Source of the DNA: Deltaproteobacteria bacterium
GTDB taxonomy: Bacteria; Desulfobacterota; GWC2-55-46
Length of the DNA: 64,000 nt
Direction of reading: 5' to 3'
Assembly (NCBI GenBank): GCA_016219015.1
Contig: JACRCL010000029.1
Location: 1 to 64,000 of the forward strand
The position numbers and the translations under genes are program-made. Each line of letters begins with the position of its first letter. Position 1 is the stretch's first letter. Positions 8,473-18,573 of this stretch are shown here, piece after piece. The notes under the pieces are model-generated. The model made no database searches and was not told where the DNA came from. It was given only the letters and a program-made list of their open reading frames with translations.

Positions 8473-9984
8473 ATGCGGAAAGCGGAAGCAAAAATGGAAG
8501 ACCTCAAGGACATGGCCGAAGAGGGCGAGCACGCGGGCGAAGACCTCGATATCGACGTGGACGACGTGCGTCTAAGCCCGGAGCCGGAAGAGCCTCAGCC
8601 TGAAGAGGCGCAGCCCGGGGCCGGGATATCGGACCCCGTTAAGGCCTACCTGAAGGAGATGGGCTCCGTATTCCTCCTTACGAGGGAAGGCGAGATAGAC
8701 CTCGCAAAAAAGATCGAAGAGGGCAAGATCGCCATCACGAGGGATCTCCTTAAATCAGCGGTCATCCCCGAGGAGCTTCAGGGGCTTAAACACAGGCTTG
8801 CTGAAAGAAAGGGGTCTGAAGGAGTCCTCGGCTACGACGACGACGAGGGCTTCATAAGCGAGGACGAGGAGGACCTGAAGGGCGTCATCGAGCATATAGA
8901 GCAGGCGTTGAAGGTCTTGAACAAGACCGCCTCAAGGAACAGGAACGGACAGAAGTTCGAAGACGAGCTCATACCGCTCCTTACGGCCATAGACAAGAAG
9001 GCCGGCATCTACGAAAGGGTCATAGAAGGGCTTAAAAAACGCGAGCAGGAATGGAGGAGGCTCAAGAGGAAGAAGGCCTCCCTGGAAAAATCCCTCCTTG
9101 ACGCCGTCAAAAAGCACCCCCGGAACGACGGGGACGGCCAGGCCCCTGAGCTTGAATCGATAGATTCCGCGATAGACGCGCTCTCCTCGAAGCTCGGGCT
9201 CGATTACGACGGGCTTACGGCCCTCATCAGGAACATCGGGGCCTGGGAGGCGCAGATAGACGATGCCAAGGAGAAGCTCATAAAGGCGAACCTCCGGCTC
9301 GTGGTGAGCATCGCGCGCAGGTACACTAACAGGGGATTGCAGTTCCTCGACCTCATACAGGAGGGGAACATCGGCCTCATGAGGGCAGTGGAGAAGTTCG
9401 AGTACCAGAGGGGCTACAAGTTCTCCACCTACGCCACATGGTGGATAAGGCAGGCGATATCCCGCTCCATCGCCGATCAGGCAAGGACTATCCGCATACC
9501 CGTGCACATGATAGAGACGATAAACAAGCTCGTGCGCATCTCCCATTACATTGTCCAGGAGAACGGAAGGGAACCGGCCCCGGAGGAGCTTGCCGAGAAG
9601 ATGGGGCTCCCGGTCGATAAGGTCAGGAAGATAATGAAGATAGCGAAGGAGCCTATCTCCCTGGACACGCCCGTAGGCGAGGACGGCGACAGCATGCTCG
9701 GGGACTTCATCGAGGACAAGGAAGCAACGGTGCCGCACGACGAGATAGTCTTCAACGACTTGACGGGCCACATGAACGAGGTGCTCTCCACCTTATCGCC
9801 GCGCGAGGAGAAGGTTTTGAGGATGAGGTTCGGCATAGGCGAGGTCAAGGACCATACGCTTGAGGAGGTGGGCGCCTTCTTCAATGTAACGCGCGAAAGG
9901 ATAAGGCAGATAGAGGCAAAGGCCCTGAGGAAGCTCCGCCACCCCAAACGCTGCAAGAAGCTCAAATCGTTCTCGGATAAGTAG
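8473..9984 (+). CDS. rpoD: RNA polymerase primary sigma factor
   Basis: A 503-residue sigma-70 group 1 factor. An acidic N-terminus is followed by region 1.2 ([23 protein letters not shown], quoted in part), a charged non-conserved insert, and regions 2.1-2.4 with [34 protein letters not shown] and [12 protein letters not shown]. Region 3 begins at [13 protein letters not shown], and region 4.2 carries the -35-reading helix [17 protein letters not shown]. The longest frame starts at ATG 8473; the in-frame ATG at 8494 has a GGAAG-like site just upstream and is an alternative. Consensus-like TTGACT/TATAAT sites elsewhere in the window fit a standard primary sigma factor. Confidence 0.96.
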   Translation: MRKAEAKMEDLKDMAEEGEHAGEDLDIDVDDVRLSPEPEEPQPEEAQPGAGISDPVKAYLKEMGSVFLLTREGEIDLAKKIEEGKIAITRDLLKSAVIPEELQGLKHRLAERKGSEGVLGYDDDEGFISEDEEDLKGVIEHIEQALKVLNKTASRNRNGQKFEDELIPLLTAIDKKAGIYERVIEGLKKREQEWRRLKRKKASLEKSLLDAVKKHPRNDGDGQAPELESIDSAIDALSSKLGLDYDGLTALIRNIGAWEAQIDDAKEKLIKANLRLVVSIARRYTNRGLQFLDLIQEGNIGLMRAVEKFEYQRGYKFSTYATWWIRQAISRSIADQARTIRIPVHMIETINKLVRISHYIVQENGREPAPEELAEKMGLPVDKVRKIMKIAKEPISLDTPVGEDGDSMLGDFIEDKEATVPHDEIVFNDLTGHMNEVLSTLSPREEKVLRMRFGIGEVKDHTLEEVGAFFNVTRERIRQIEAKALRKLRHPKRCKKLKSFSDK

Positions 9985-10080
9985 GCTTATTGTTTCAAAG
10001 TCAGGAAACCGCGCAGCAAGGTGTAAAAACAGGCATTCAAAAGCGGTTTTTTCGCGTCATCTTTAATTTTCTTTGACACT

Positions 10081-10196
10081 TTGAACACGCATAGCGAGCG
10101 CATTCCCCGCTGCTTGCAGCGGGGTTTAGCGAGCGAATCGGAATCGAAATTTTCCTTATGTGTCGAAGATTCCCCGCTGCTGCGGGGAGATTCAAC
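10081..10196. repeat. Dispersed palindromic repeat family B, copy 2
   Basis: The best-preserved copy: 116 bases, starting TTGAACACGCATAGCGAG and ending GGGGAGATTCAAC. Internal pairs CCCCGCTGC/GCAGCGGGG and CCCCGC/GCGGGG give it extensive self-complementarity. It lies between rpoD and the cytochrome promoter. Confidence 0.85.
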
Positions 10197-10272
10197 TATC
10201 GGATTTTAAAGCATTTTTCTTAAATAGTAAGTTTCAATTGCCCTTCTGGATTAAAATAAGCTAAATTCTTTC

Positions 10273-10300
10273 TTGACTTATTTTAATCCTGAAGTATAAT
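10273..10300 (+). promoter_or_regulatory. Sigma-70 promoter of the cytochrome transcript
   Basis: TTGACT at 10273-10278 and a perfect TATAAT at 10295-10300, separated by 16 bases. Transcription would start near 10307, giving a leader of about 135 bases before the cytochrome start codon. Confidence 0.85.
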
Positions 10301-10306
10301 GACAAC

Positions 10307-10402
10307 AATATTACAAGGCCTCTGGCTCAAGACGGGCTACGGAGGCCGGGCGATGGATGCCAACGGTACAACGCGTTCGTTGTATTGCTGGCGTTTTTTT
10401 TT
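10307..10402 (+). promoter_or_regulatory. Structured leader ending in an intrinsic terminator (candidate attenuator or riboswitch)
   Basis: Between the promoter and the cytochrome gene the transcript can form GGCCTCT/GGAGGCC (outer stem around 10317-10347) and then a terminator hairpin GCCAACGGTACAACG (10359-10373) with CGTTGTATTGCTGGC (10378-10392): 15 positions with two wobbles and one mismatch, followed by G and nine T. A terminator inside the leader of a gene normally means regulated read-through. I looked for the GEMM (cyclic-dinucleotide) aptamer, common before deltaproteobacterial cytochromes, but its 5' half is absent, so no known class is assigned. Confidence 0.7.
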
Positions 10403-10441
10403 GGCAGTAATAAAAAATAGTTTTATTACAGTGAGGTTCCG

Positions 10442-11449
10442 ATGAAAAAAATTATTGTCGGGCTCGTTGCCGCAGCATCCGTCGCGCTGTTAGCCGCAGG
10501 CCCCGCCATGGCCGCAAGCATAAGCAGCTATCCCGCTGGCGCTGTCGCCGGGGGCATAGTAGGCTCGAGGCACAACATGGGCTCCCTGGGCCGGGTCGTG
10601 ACGACCAACAATACTTCCGAGATATGCGTATTCTGCCATACCCCGCACTTTACCAACACTGCTAACGACTTAAAGCCGATGTGGAACAGGGGCACCGCGG
10701 CGCCCACGTCCTTCACCGCGTACGGCACGACGATAGGCGGGACGACCATAGTCAATACAGACATCGGCTCCACGACGCTCGCCTGCCTCAGCTGCCACGA
10801 CGGCGTGACTTCATTCGACAACATCGTGAACGCGCCCGGCAAGGACGGCATCACCTCCGGCGGCTCGAACTACGGCTGGAGGTTCAAGATGCCCGTAGGC
10901 GGCCTTCTCGGCACCACGGTAGACCATTTTGATTCAAGCAGCAGCGGCCCCTGCTACACCTGCCACGTGACATTCTACGGCGATACCTCGAACCCGGCTG
11001 CGAGGCTCACCATCGGGCTCGACCTCTCAAACGACCACCCGGTATCAGTGCCCTACAACGGCGCCGCGAGCCCCACGGACTTTACAGGGTCGAGGGCGTC
11101 CTTAAGGCCGACAAATACGACGATAGCCAGCGTAGACCTGACCACCAACCTGGCGGCCAACGCGCCGACGGTCTTCGGCGGCAACCTCGCGCAGAACCGC
11201 TGGGCCGTAAAGGGTGTCGTCTCCGACTCGGCGACGATCTCCGACCTTCTCAGGAACGGCAGGGTCGAGTGCACGTCGTGCCACGACCCCCACTTCAGGA
11301 ACCTGAGCTGGGACGAGGCTGAGCCCACATGGACCAACGGCATCATGACCTACTGCGCCACGGGAGAAGACTGCACGGACGGCAACTTCCTGAGGAGGGT
11401 AGGCGGCAACACCGGTTCAGGGGTCTGCAGGACCTGCCACGCGAAGTAA
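10442..11449 (+). CDS. Exported multihaem c-type cytochrome (five CXXCH)
   Basis: A 335-residue periplasmic or outer-surface electron carrier. Residues 1-25 are a Sec signal peptide (KKIIVGLVAAASVALLAAG, then AMA-A). Five haem attachment motifs are visible: CVFCH, CLSCH, CYTCH, CTSCH and, at the very C-terminus, CRTCH. The HNMGSLG and NDHPVS segments probably supply distal His ligands as in doubled-CXXCH cytochromes. An extra pair of Cys in YCATGEDC could form a disulfide. No partner oxidase, porin or maturation gene lies nearby. The gene has its own promoter, a leader with a terminator, a short palindrome just before the ribosome-binding site (GTAATAAAA/TTTTATTAC) and a perfect terminator after it, so it looks like an individually regulated single-gene unit. 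The redox partner is unknown. Confidence 0.92.
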   Translation: MKKIIVGLVAAASVALLAAGPAMAASISSYPAGAVAGGIVGSRHNMGSLGRVVTTNNTSEICVFCHTPHFTNTANDLKPMWNRGTAAPTSFTAYGTTIGGTTIVNTDIGSTTLACLSCHDGVTSFDNIVNAPGKDGITSGGSNYGWRFKMPVGGLLGTTVDHFDSSSSGPCYTCHVTFYGDTSNPAARLTIGLDLSNDHPVSVPYNGAASPTDFTGSRASLRPTNTTIASVDLTTNLAANAPTVFGGNLAQNRWAVKGVVSDSATISDLLRNGRVECTSCHDPHFRNLSWDEAEPTWTNGIMTYCATGEDCTDGNFLRRVGGNTGSGVCRTCHAK

Positions 11450-11476
11450 GGCATAGACAGGATTCAAAAATATACA

Positions 11477-11508
11477 GGCGGCAGCTTAATAAGCTGCCGC
11501 CTTTTTTT
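11477..11508 (+). terminator. Intrinsic terminator after the cytochrome gene
   Basis: Perfect stem GGCGGCAGCTT/AAGCTGCCGCC with a short AATA-type loop, followed by seven T. Confidence 0.93.
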
Positions 11509-11610
11509 ATTCTCTTCAAGGTTGATAACGCAACTGAAATGCCGCGAAGGTCTAACTCGTGGATTATCTGTGCTTGGTGAAAAGCGCGTGAAAACGGCGT
11601 GGGGGGGGGC

Positions 11611-12090
11611 CTACCTGGCGGGCTGAACGGCTTCAGGGGCGGCTTCCTCTTCGGCAGGCGTTTCCGCCGCCTTGCCGAGCATGAGCTGTATCCTGTTCTG
11701 CATCTCCATGAGCTTTATCATCATCTCGTTGGCCTGGGTACCTTTTACATTGGCAAAGACGACCATCTTGAGCTCGGCCATGTCCCTCAATAACGCGTCA
11801 AGGTCGGATTTGAGCCGGTGGAACCTTATCTGGGACTTCTCGTGCTCTTTCTGCAGGTCCATGTACTTTGCCGTGAGCTCATTGAGAGACCTGCCCCGGT
11901 CCTGCACCTTCTGCTCGAGCTTCGCTATCGCCTCGTTCTTCTCCCTCCGCTCGGTGTCCAGCGTCCTCATGACCGACGCCATGTTCGCCTCGTATGCGCG
12001 GCGCGAGATGCAGCCCGGCATGACGGAGGACGCGAGGAGCCCCGCGACAAGGGCATAGGTCATTTTTCTTTTTGCGAAGGAGTTTGTCAT
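11611..12090 (-). CDS. Coiled-coil lipoprotein of unknown function
   Basis: A 159-residue protein that I do not recognise as a named family. The N-terminus is a lipoprotein signal (basic KRK, hydrophobic stretch, then SSVMPGC at residues about 21-27, with the Cys as the acylated residue). Residues 30-120 are heptad-rich and predicted to form a long coiled coil (EAIAKLEQKVQDRGRSL, quoted in part), and the tail is Glu/Ala/Pro-rich. This layout resembles small envelope spacers that tether or organise the outer membrane, but no specific role can be given. GGAGG lies 11 bases upstream of the ATG. It is transcribed convergently with the cytochrome gene and shares the gap after that gene's terminator. 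Confidence 0.78.
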   Translation of the reverse strand: MTNSFAKRKMTYALVAGLLASSVMPGCISRRAYEANMASVMRTLDTERREKNEAIAKLEQKVQDRGRSLNELTAKYMDLQKEHEKSQIRFHRLKSDLDALLRDMAELKMVVFANVKGTQANEMMIKLMEMQNRIQLMLGKAAETPAEEEAAPEAVQPAR

Positions 12091-12327
12091 GGGAATGAAG
12101 GCCTCCGAAACCGCCGGTAACCGGCTGACGGCCCCGGAGAAGAATGATAGCAGATTTCAACGCTTTTTGGAATAGGAAATCTCTCCCCTGTCCGCCCTTA
12201 GCAGGCCCCATGCGGTATCAATGCGTCGCCGAGGTCTCGTTCAGGGCCTGCCGCAGTTTGCTTTCCCAGCCGCCGACAGCCGGCCCGGGAGGCCGCTCAG
12301 GGGATTGCGCACGCCATGCATTTTCAT

Positions 12328-12355
12328 TTGACTTATTGGCGCTTTTTGGTATAAT
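12328..12355 (+). promoter_or_regulatory. Sigma-70 promoter of rpsU
   Basis: TTGACT at 12328-12333 and TATAAT at 12350-12355 with 16 bases between them, the same arrangement as the cytochrome promoter. The start point would be near 12362, leaving a leader of about 117 bases. Confidence 0.85.
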
Positions 12356-12361
12356 CGAACA

Positions 12362-12478
12362 CTTAACGGCAGGTGAAGGCAGCGTATTACCGGATGGTCC
12401 GAAGTACCCTTAACCTGCTGGCGGGCGGACTTCATGCCTATTAAAAAACACTTTTTATCGTAGAGGGGGTGTTCACTT
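12362..12478 (+). promoter_or_regulatory. Structured rpsU leader, possible autoregulatory element
   Basis: The leader can fold GCAGGTGAAGG against CCTTAACCTGC (11 positions, one mismatch) around an inner hairpin CGGATGGTCCG. Ribosomal-protein leaders often bind their own product; whether this one binds S21 is inference. The remainder of the 388-base gap between the lipoprotein gene and rpsU (12091-12327) shows only GC-rich sequence with no gene or clear repeat. Confidence 0.45.
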
Positions 12479-12685
12479 TTGTCAGAGGTTAAGGTTTACG
12501 ACGACCAGCTCGAGAAGGCGCTTAAGATCCTCAAGCGTAAGCTCGCTCAGGACGGGACCTTCAAAGAGATCAAGAAGAGAAGGTTTTATGAGAAGCCGAG
12601 CGTGAAGAAGAAGAGGAAGCGCCAGGAGGCGGCAAAACGCCGCGCCAAGGCTTCAAAGAAGAGCGCCAGAAGGGTGCAGGAATAA
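12479..12685 (+). CDS. rpsU: 30S ribosomal protein S21
   Basis: A 68-residue, highly basic protein. The N-terminal part VKVYDDQLEKALKILKRKL matches S21 and the C-terminal 35 residues are Lys/Arg-rich helix (KKRKRQEAAKRRAKA). S21 sits on the platform of the small subunit near the anti-Shine-Dalgarno region and helps initiation. The start codon is TTG at 12479; no ATG or GTG fits, and GAGGGGGTG lies seven bases before it. The gene has its own promoter and terminator. Confidence 0.95.
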   Translation: MSEVKVYDDQLEKALKILKRKLAQDGTFKEIKKRRFYEKPSVKKKRKRQEAAKRRAKASKKSARRVQE

Positions 12686-12712
12686 GAACACCCCAAAATG
12701 CAAAGGCTGCAA

Positions 12713-12748
12713 ATGGCTGCGCGGGCAAACCGCGCAGCCATTTTTTTT
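12713..12748 (+). terminator. Intrinsic terminator after rpsU
   Basis: Perfect 12 bp stem ATGGCTGCGCGG/CCGCGCAGCCAT with a 5-base loop and eight T. Confidence 0.93.
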
Positions 12749-12754
12749 GTCCAT

Positions 12755-12802
12755 CAGCAGGCTGCTCAAAAAAGTCCATCTGCTTCGTGAGCAGCCTTTT
12801 CG
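12755..12802. repeat. Short copy of dispersed palindrome family C
   Basis: GCAGGCTGCTCAAAAAAGT and the complementary right end GAGCAGCC with most of the middle missing. Longer copies lie at 33883-34003, 59320-59560 and 61855-62041. Confidence 0.75.
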
Positions 12803-12843
12803 AATTTTGGGTTTTTCAGCAATATGTCAGAGGCTCTCCGCCC

Positions 12844-14826
<1,983 letters not shown>

Positions 14827-14913
14827 ATTTCCTCCAGGTCTGAAGCCAAACGATGGATGTTGTCTTTATAGAAGATAACCCAACGGAAAAAGGCTGTCAA
14901 GGAGCCGTAAGCC

Positions 14914-15063
14914 TTAAGGCTGCTTCTAAAAATTAGATATTTTTTCTGAGGTCAAGGAAGGGTGGAAATAAAAAGCGCAGCATATATGAGAATATGTGAG
15001 CATTTTAATTTCCACCCTGACGCAGAGATCAGGAAAAAGAGCAATTTTTAGAAGTAGCCTTAA
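14914..15063 (+). repeat. MITE-like palindromic element, copy 3
   Basis: About 150 bases bounded by TTAAGGC and GCCTTAA, suggesting a TA target. Relative to copies 1 and 4, the inner arm has changed from GGGCGG to GGGTGG while the opposite arm has changed from CCGCCC to CCACCC. In the terminal repeat CTCT has changed to TTCT with AGAG becoming AGAA. The stems are therefore kept by paired changes. It lies upstream of hisS in the same orientation as the other copies. Confidence 0.88.
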
Positions 15064-15177
15064 ATCAGTAAATTTTTCAGCCGCTTGCTTGCATAATGGG
15101 CATGGATGTGTTAAAAATTTTGAGATGCGCGGCTCATCATTGGGAAAAACCTATTATAATGGAGAAGGCCACTTCGA

Positions 15178-16419
15178 ATGGAAATAACGGCTGTAAGGGG
15201 TTTTAACGACGTCCTGCCCGGCGATACCGAGGTCTGGAGGCATATAGAGGACAACGCCTTCAGGGTATTCTCCTCATACGGGTTCTCGGAGATAAAGGTC
15301 CCGATAGCCGAGAAGACCGAGCTCTTCCTTCGCTCGATAGGCGCCACGACGGATATAGTCGAAAAGGAGATGTACACCTTTACCGACCGCCACGGGGACT
15401 CTCTGACGCTCCGGCCCGAGGGCACCGCGCCGGTGGTAAGGGCCTATATAGAGCATAAGCTCTACACCAACCCGGTAAGCAAGCTCTATTACTCGGGCCC
15501 GATGTTCCGCTACGAAAGGCCGCAGAAGGGCAGGTACCGCCAGTTCTACCAGATAGGCGCGGAGATACTCGGCGACCCGAGCCCGCGCGCGGACGCCGAG
15601 GCCCTGCAGATGCTCATGCGCCTCTTCGAGGAGATAAACGTAAGGGGAGCGGAGCTGAACATAAACTCCCTCGGTGACGCGCACTGCAGGCCGGCCTACA
15701 AGGAAAGGCTTAAAAATTATCTCTCAGGGGTGAAAGACAGGCTCTGCGACAACTGCCTGAGGAGGATAGACGCCAACCCGCTCCGGGCGCTTGACTGCAA
15801 GAGCCCCGGCTGCATCGAGGCAACGCATGACGCGCCGTCTATCGTGGAATCCCTCTGCGCGCCCTGCGCCGTCCATTTCGACAAGGTAAGGGAGCACCTC
15901 GGGTTATCTGGCATAGAGGCCACGGTGAACCCGAGGATGGTCAGGGGGCTCGACTACTACACGAGGACGACGTTCGAGATAACCTCCGCGGGCCTCGGCT
16001 CGCAGAACGCCATAGCCGCGGGCGGGAGGTACGACGGGCTGGTCGAGGAGCTCGGCGGGCCTGCGACGCCGTGCTTCGGCTTCGCCATAGGCATCGAGAG
16101 GGTCGCCCTCATCATAAAGGAGGGCGGCGTATACAGAAAGCCGCTCGCGGTCTTCATCGCCCTCGGGGCAGAGGCGGAGAAGAAGGGGATAGAGCTGCTG
16201 AAGGCATGGAGGGACAGGGGCATAAGGATAGTGGAGGACTTCTCGGACGGCTCGTTGAAGAGCAGGATGAAGAGGGCCGACAGGGCCGGGGCGCGGTACG
16301 CCGTGATACTCGGCGAAGACGAGCTCAAGAGCGGGACGGTAACGGTAAAGGACATGAAATCAGCCGGTCAGGAGAAGGTCGCGTGGGACCTCGCACCTGA
16401 CAGGATAGCGATAGGATAG
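15178..16419 (+). CDS. hisS: Histidyl-tRNA synthetase
   Basis: A 413-residue class II aminoacyl-tRNA synthetase. Motif 1 lies near ITAVRGFNDVLPGD, motif 2 is YYSGPMFRYERPQKGRYRQF (residues about 103-122), the histidine-specific motif is RGLDYYTRTTFEI and motif 3 is FGFAIGIERV. The C-terminal anticodon-binding domain is present. The length is typical of bacterial HisRS. AAGG lies nine bases before the ATG. The next gene follows within 10 bases. Confidence 0.97.
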   Translation: MEITAVRGFNDVLPGDTEVWRHIEDNAFRVFSSYGFSEIKVPIAEKTELFLRSIGATTDIVEKEMYTFTDRHGDSLTLRPEGTAPVVRAYIEHKLYTNPVSKLYYSGPMFRYERPQKGRYRQFYQIGAEILGDPSPRADAEALQMLMRLFEEINVRGAELNINSLGDAHCRPAYKERLKNYLSGVKDRLCDNCLRRIDANPLRALDCKSPGCIEATHDAPSIVESLCAPCAVHFDKVREHLGLSGIEATVNPRMVRGLDYYTRTTFEITSAGLGSQNAIAAGGRYDGLVEELGGPATPCFGFAIGIERVALIIKEGGVYRKPLAVFIALGAEAEKKGIELLKAWRDRGIRIVEDFSDGSLKSRMKRADRAGARYAVILGEDELKSGTVTVKDMKSAGQEKVAWDLAPDRIAIG

Positions 16420-16427
16420 GGGTGGGG

Positions 16428-16688
16428 ATGCAATACTACCAGGACTCGTTCGTCATATTCGGCGCCTTCGCCCTCTTCATCGTGATGGCCATAGGGGTCA
16501 TCCTCGTATTATGGATAGCCATGCCCTTTTCGATATTCGGCACGAAGAGGCTCCTGAAGAAGCTTATAGAGGAGCAGGAGAGGACGAACGCGCTCCTGCG
16601 CTCCATGGCCGAGCAGGGAAGAAGGCAGGAGGCCTTTAAAGAAAAAGCAGCAGCCGCCGAAGAGGAAGGGGGAGGGGATGCGCGATGA
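16428..16688 (+). CDS. Small single-pass membrane protein with coiled-coil tail
   Basis: An 86-residue protein not assigned to a family. Residues about 7-32 form one hydrophobic membrane segment (FVIFGAFALFIVMAIGVILV, quoted in part), and the remaining 50 residues are charged and helical (LLKKLIEEQERTNALLRSM), ending in an Ala/Glu/Gly-rich tail. GGGGTGGGG stands immediately before ATG 16428; an in-frame GTG six bases earlier is less likely. It is closely linked to hisS upstream and to the secretion-type ATPase downstream. The topology resembles small accessory proteins of envelope machines, but there is no basis for a specific role. Confidence 0.7.
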   Translation: MQYYQDSFVIFGAFALFIVMAIGVILVLWIAMPFSIFGTKRLLKKLIEEQERTNALLRSMAEQGRRQEAFKEKAAAAEEEGGGDAR

Positions 16689-16773
16689 TTATAGCCTGAA
16701 AACCCTTTCCCCGCGTTTTATCCTCCCCTTAAAAGCTTGTCTTACCGCTCATATTATGGAACGGCCCTGAACG

Positions 16774-18570
16774 ATGACTGAAAAAAAAGCCCTTACGATA
16801 GAATATGTAGCCGGACTTCTCAAGAAAAACGGGCTCCTCACCGAGGCCCAGGAGCGGGAGATACTCATAAAAGGCGAGGCCCAGAAGGCACGCCTCAAGA
16901 AATCCCAGGAGTCGTTCTATTCCTCGAAGAGGCTCCATACGATGACTGACGCCGTATCCCCGGCAGAGGTCATAGCCTCTTTCGGCCTGCCGCTCAGCTC
17001 GGACCAGAGAAAGTCCCTTACCGAGGACGTCATAACCGAGGCCATAGCCAAAGAGGTGGGCCTGCCCTACATCAAGATAGACCCATTGAAGCTCAACCTC
17101 GACCTCGTCACCTCGCACATACCGAGGCCTTTCGCGCAGAGGTACCTCGTGGTCCCCATAGAGGAGAAGGGCGGGGTCGTGACCCTTGCCGTGGCCGACC
17201 CGTTCAACCTCGAGGCCGTGGAGAACCTCAAATCGACCCGTAAGATGAAGCTCACGCTCGTCCTGAGCTCCAAATCGGACATCCTGAAGATAGTAAGGGA
17301 GTTCTACGGGTTCAGGTACTCGGTCGGCGCGGCCGAGAAGGAGTTCGCCCAGTCGATAGAGCTCGGGAACCTCGAGCAGTACGTCAGGCTCAAGGGGGCC
17401 GTGGAGCTCGACGCCACCGACCAGCACATCGTGAACGCCGTCGAGTACCTCCTCCACTACGCCTACGACCAGAGGGCGAGCGACATACACATAGAGCCCA
17501 AGAGGGACAGGTCCCTCGTGAGGCTCCGCATAGACGGCGTCCTCCATTACATACACACTATCCCGAAGGCCGTCCACGCGTCGATAATATCGAGGATAAA
17601 GATGCTATCGAGGATGGACATAGCCGAGAAGAGAAAACCCCAGGACGGCAGGATAAAGACTGCGTTCAAGGACAGGGAGATGGAGCTGAGGGTCTCCACC
17701 CTCCCGACGGTCTTCGGCGAGAAGGTCGTGATAAGGATATTCGACCCGGAGATACTCTTCCAGCAGGTGAGCGGGCTCGGCTTTTCCCCGAGGGAGCTTG
17801 AGACCTTCAACTCGTTCCTCAAGAGGTCCTACGGCATACTGCTCGTAACCGGCCCCACGGGGAGCGGGAAGACGACGACGCTTTATTCCGCGCTGAAGTC
17901 CCTTTCGTCGCCCGAGGTGAACATAATAACCATAGAAGACCCTATAGAGATGATAGTCGAGGAGTTCAACCAGGTGGGCGTCCAGCCCCAGATAGGCGTG
18001 GACTTCGCCGGGAGCCTCCGGACGATCCTCCGGCAGGACCCGGACATAATAATGGTGGGCGAGATAAGGGACAGGGAGACGGCGGATAACGCCGTGCAGG
18101 CCGCGCTTACCGGCCACCTCGTCTTCTCCACGCTCCATACGAACGACGCGCCTTCGTCGGTGACGAGGCTCATGGACCTCGGGGTGCCGCCTTTCCTCAT
18201 AAACTCGACCGTCGTCGGCATACTCGCCCAGAGGCTCGTAAGGAAGACATGCGCCAGCTGCAGGAAGCCGCGCCTGCTTACGCCCGACGAGGTGGAGAGC
18301 CTCGGCCTCAAGGACAGGGAAAAGGAGTACAAGGTCTGGTTCGGCGAGGGGTGCGTGGAGTGCAGGGGCACCGGCTACAAGGGCCGCACCGGGGTCTTCG
18401 AGATAATGGAGTTCTCTGACAAGGTCAAGGCGATAGTGGCCCGGACGTCGGACTCGACCCTGATACAGAAGACCGCGAGGGCCGAGGGCATGTCGTCTCT
18501 AAGGGAGTCGGCGGTAAGGAAGATGCTACAGGGCGTTACCACGTACGAGGAAGTAGTATCGGTCACGTAG
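16774..18570 (+). CDS. GspE/PilB-type secretion or pilus assembly ATPase
   Basis: A 598-residue type II/IV secretion ATPase. The N-terminal GspE_N-like region (about 55-170) precedes the motor domain with the Walker A motif GPTGSGKTTTLYSALK near residue 360, the Asp box ITIEDPIE, Walker B PDIIMVGEIRD and the His box TGHLVFSTLHTNDA. A tetracysteine zinc element CASC ... CVEC is placed as in GspE/PilB. Such ATPases power assembly of type IV pili or type II pseudopili at the inner membrane. No pilC, pilM-Q or gsp genes are in the window, so it is an orphan here, and PilB versus GspE cannot be decided. Its stop is four bases from the engB start. Confidence 0.92.
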   Translation: MTEKKALTIEYVAGLLKKNGLLTEAQEREILIKGEAQKARLKKSQESFYSSKRLHTMTDAVSPAEVIASFGLPLSSDQRKSLTEDVITEAIAKEVGLPYIKIDPLKLNLDLVTSHIPRPFAQRYLVVPIEEKGGVVTLAVADPFNLEAVENLKSTRKMKLTLVLSSKSDILKIVREFYGFRYSVGAAEKEFAQSIELGNLEQYVRLKGAVELDATDQHIVNAVEYLLHYAYDQRASDIHIEPKRDRSLVRLRIDGVLHYIHTIPKAVHASIISRIKMLSRMDIAEKRKPQDGRIKTAFKDREMELRVSTLPTVFGEKVVIRIFDPEILFQQVSGLGFSPRELETFNSFLKRSYGILLVTGPTGSGKTTTLYSALKSLSSPEVNIITIEDPIEMIVEEFNQVGVQPQIGVDFAGSLRTILRQDPDIIMVGEIRDRETADNAVQAALTGHLVFSTLHTNDAPSSVTRLMDLGVPPFLINSTVVGILAQRLVRKTCASCRKPRLLTPDEVESLGLKDREKEYKVWFGEGCVECRGTGYKGRTGVFEIMEFSDKVKAIVARTSDSTLIQKTARAEGMSSLRESAVRKMLQGVTTYEEVVSVT

Positions 18571-18573
18571 AAG

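Noticed and set aside
10307-10402. GEMM-I (cyclic-di-GMP or cGAMP) riboswitch before the cytochrome
   Set aside because: GCCGGGCGATGG resembles its 3' part, but the 5' stem, GNRA loop and GCAAAGCC segment are missing; only an unclassified leader can be claimed.
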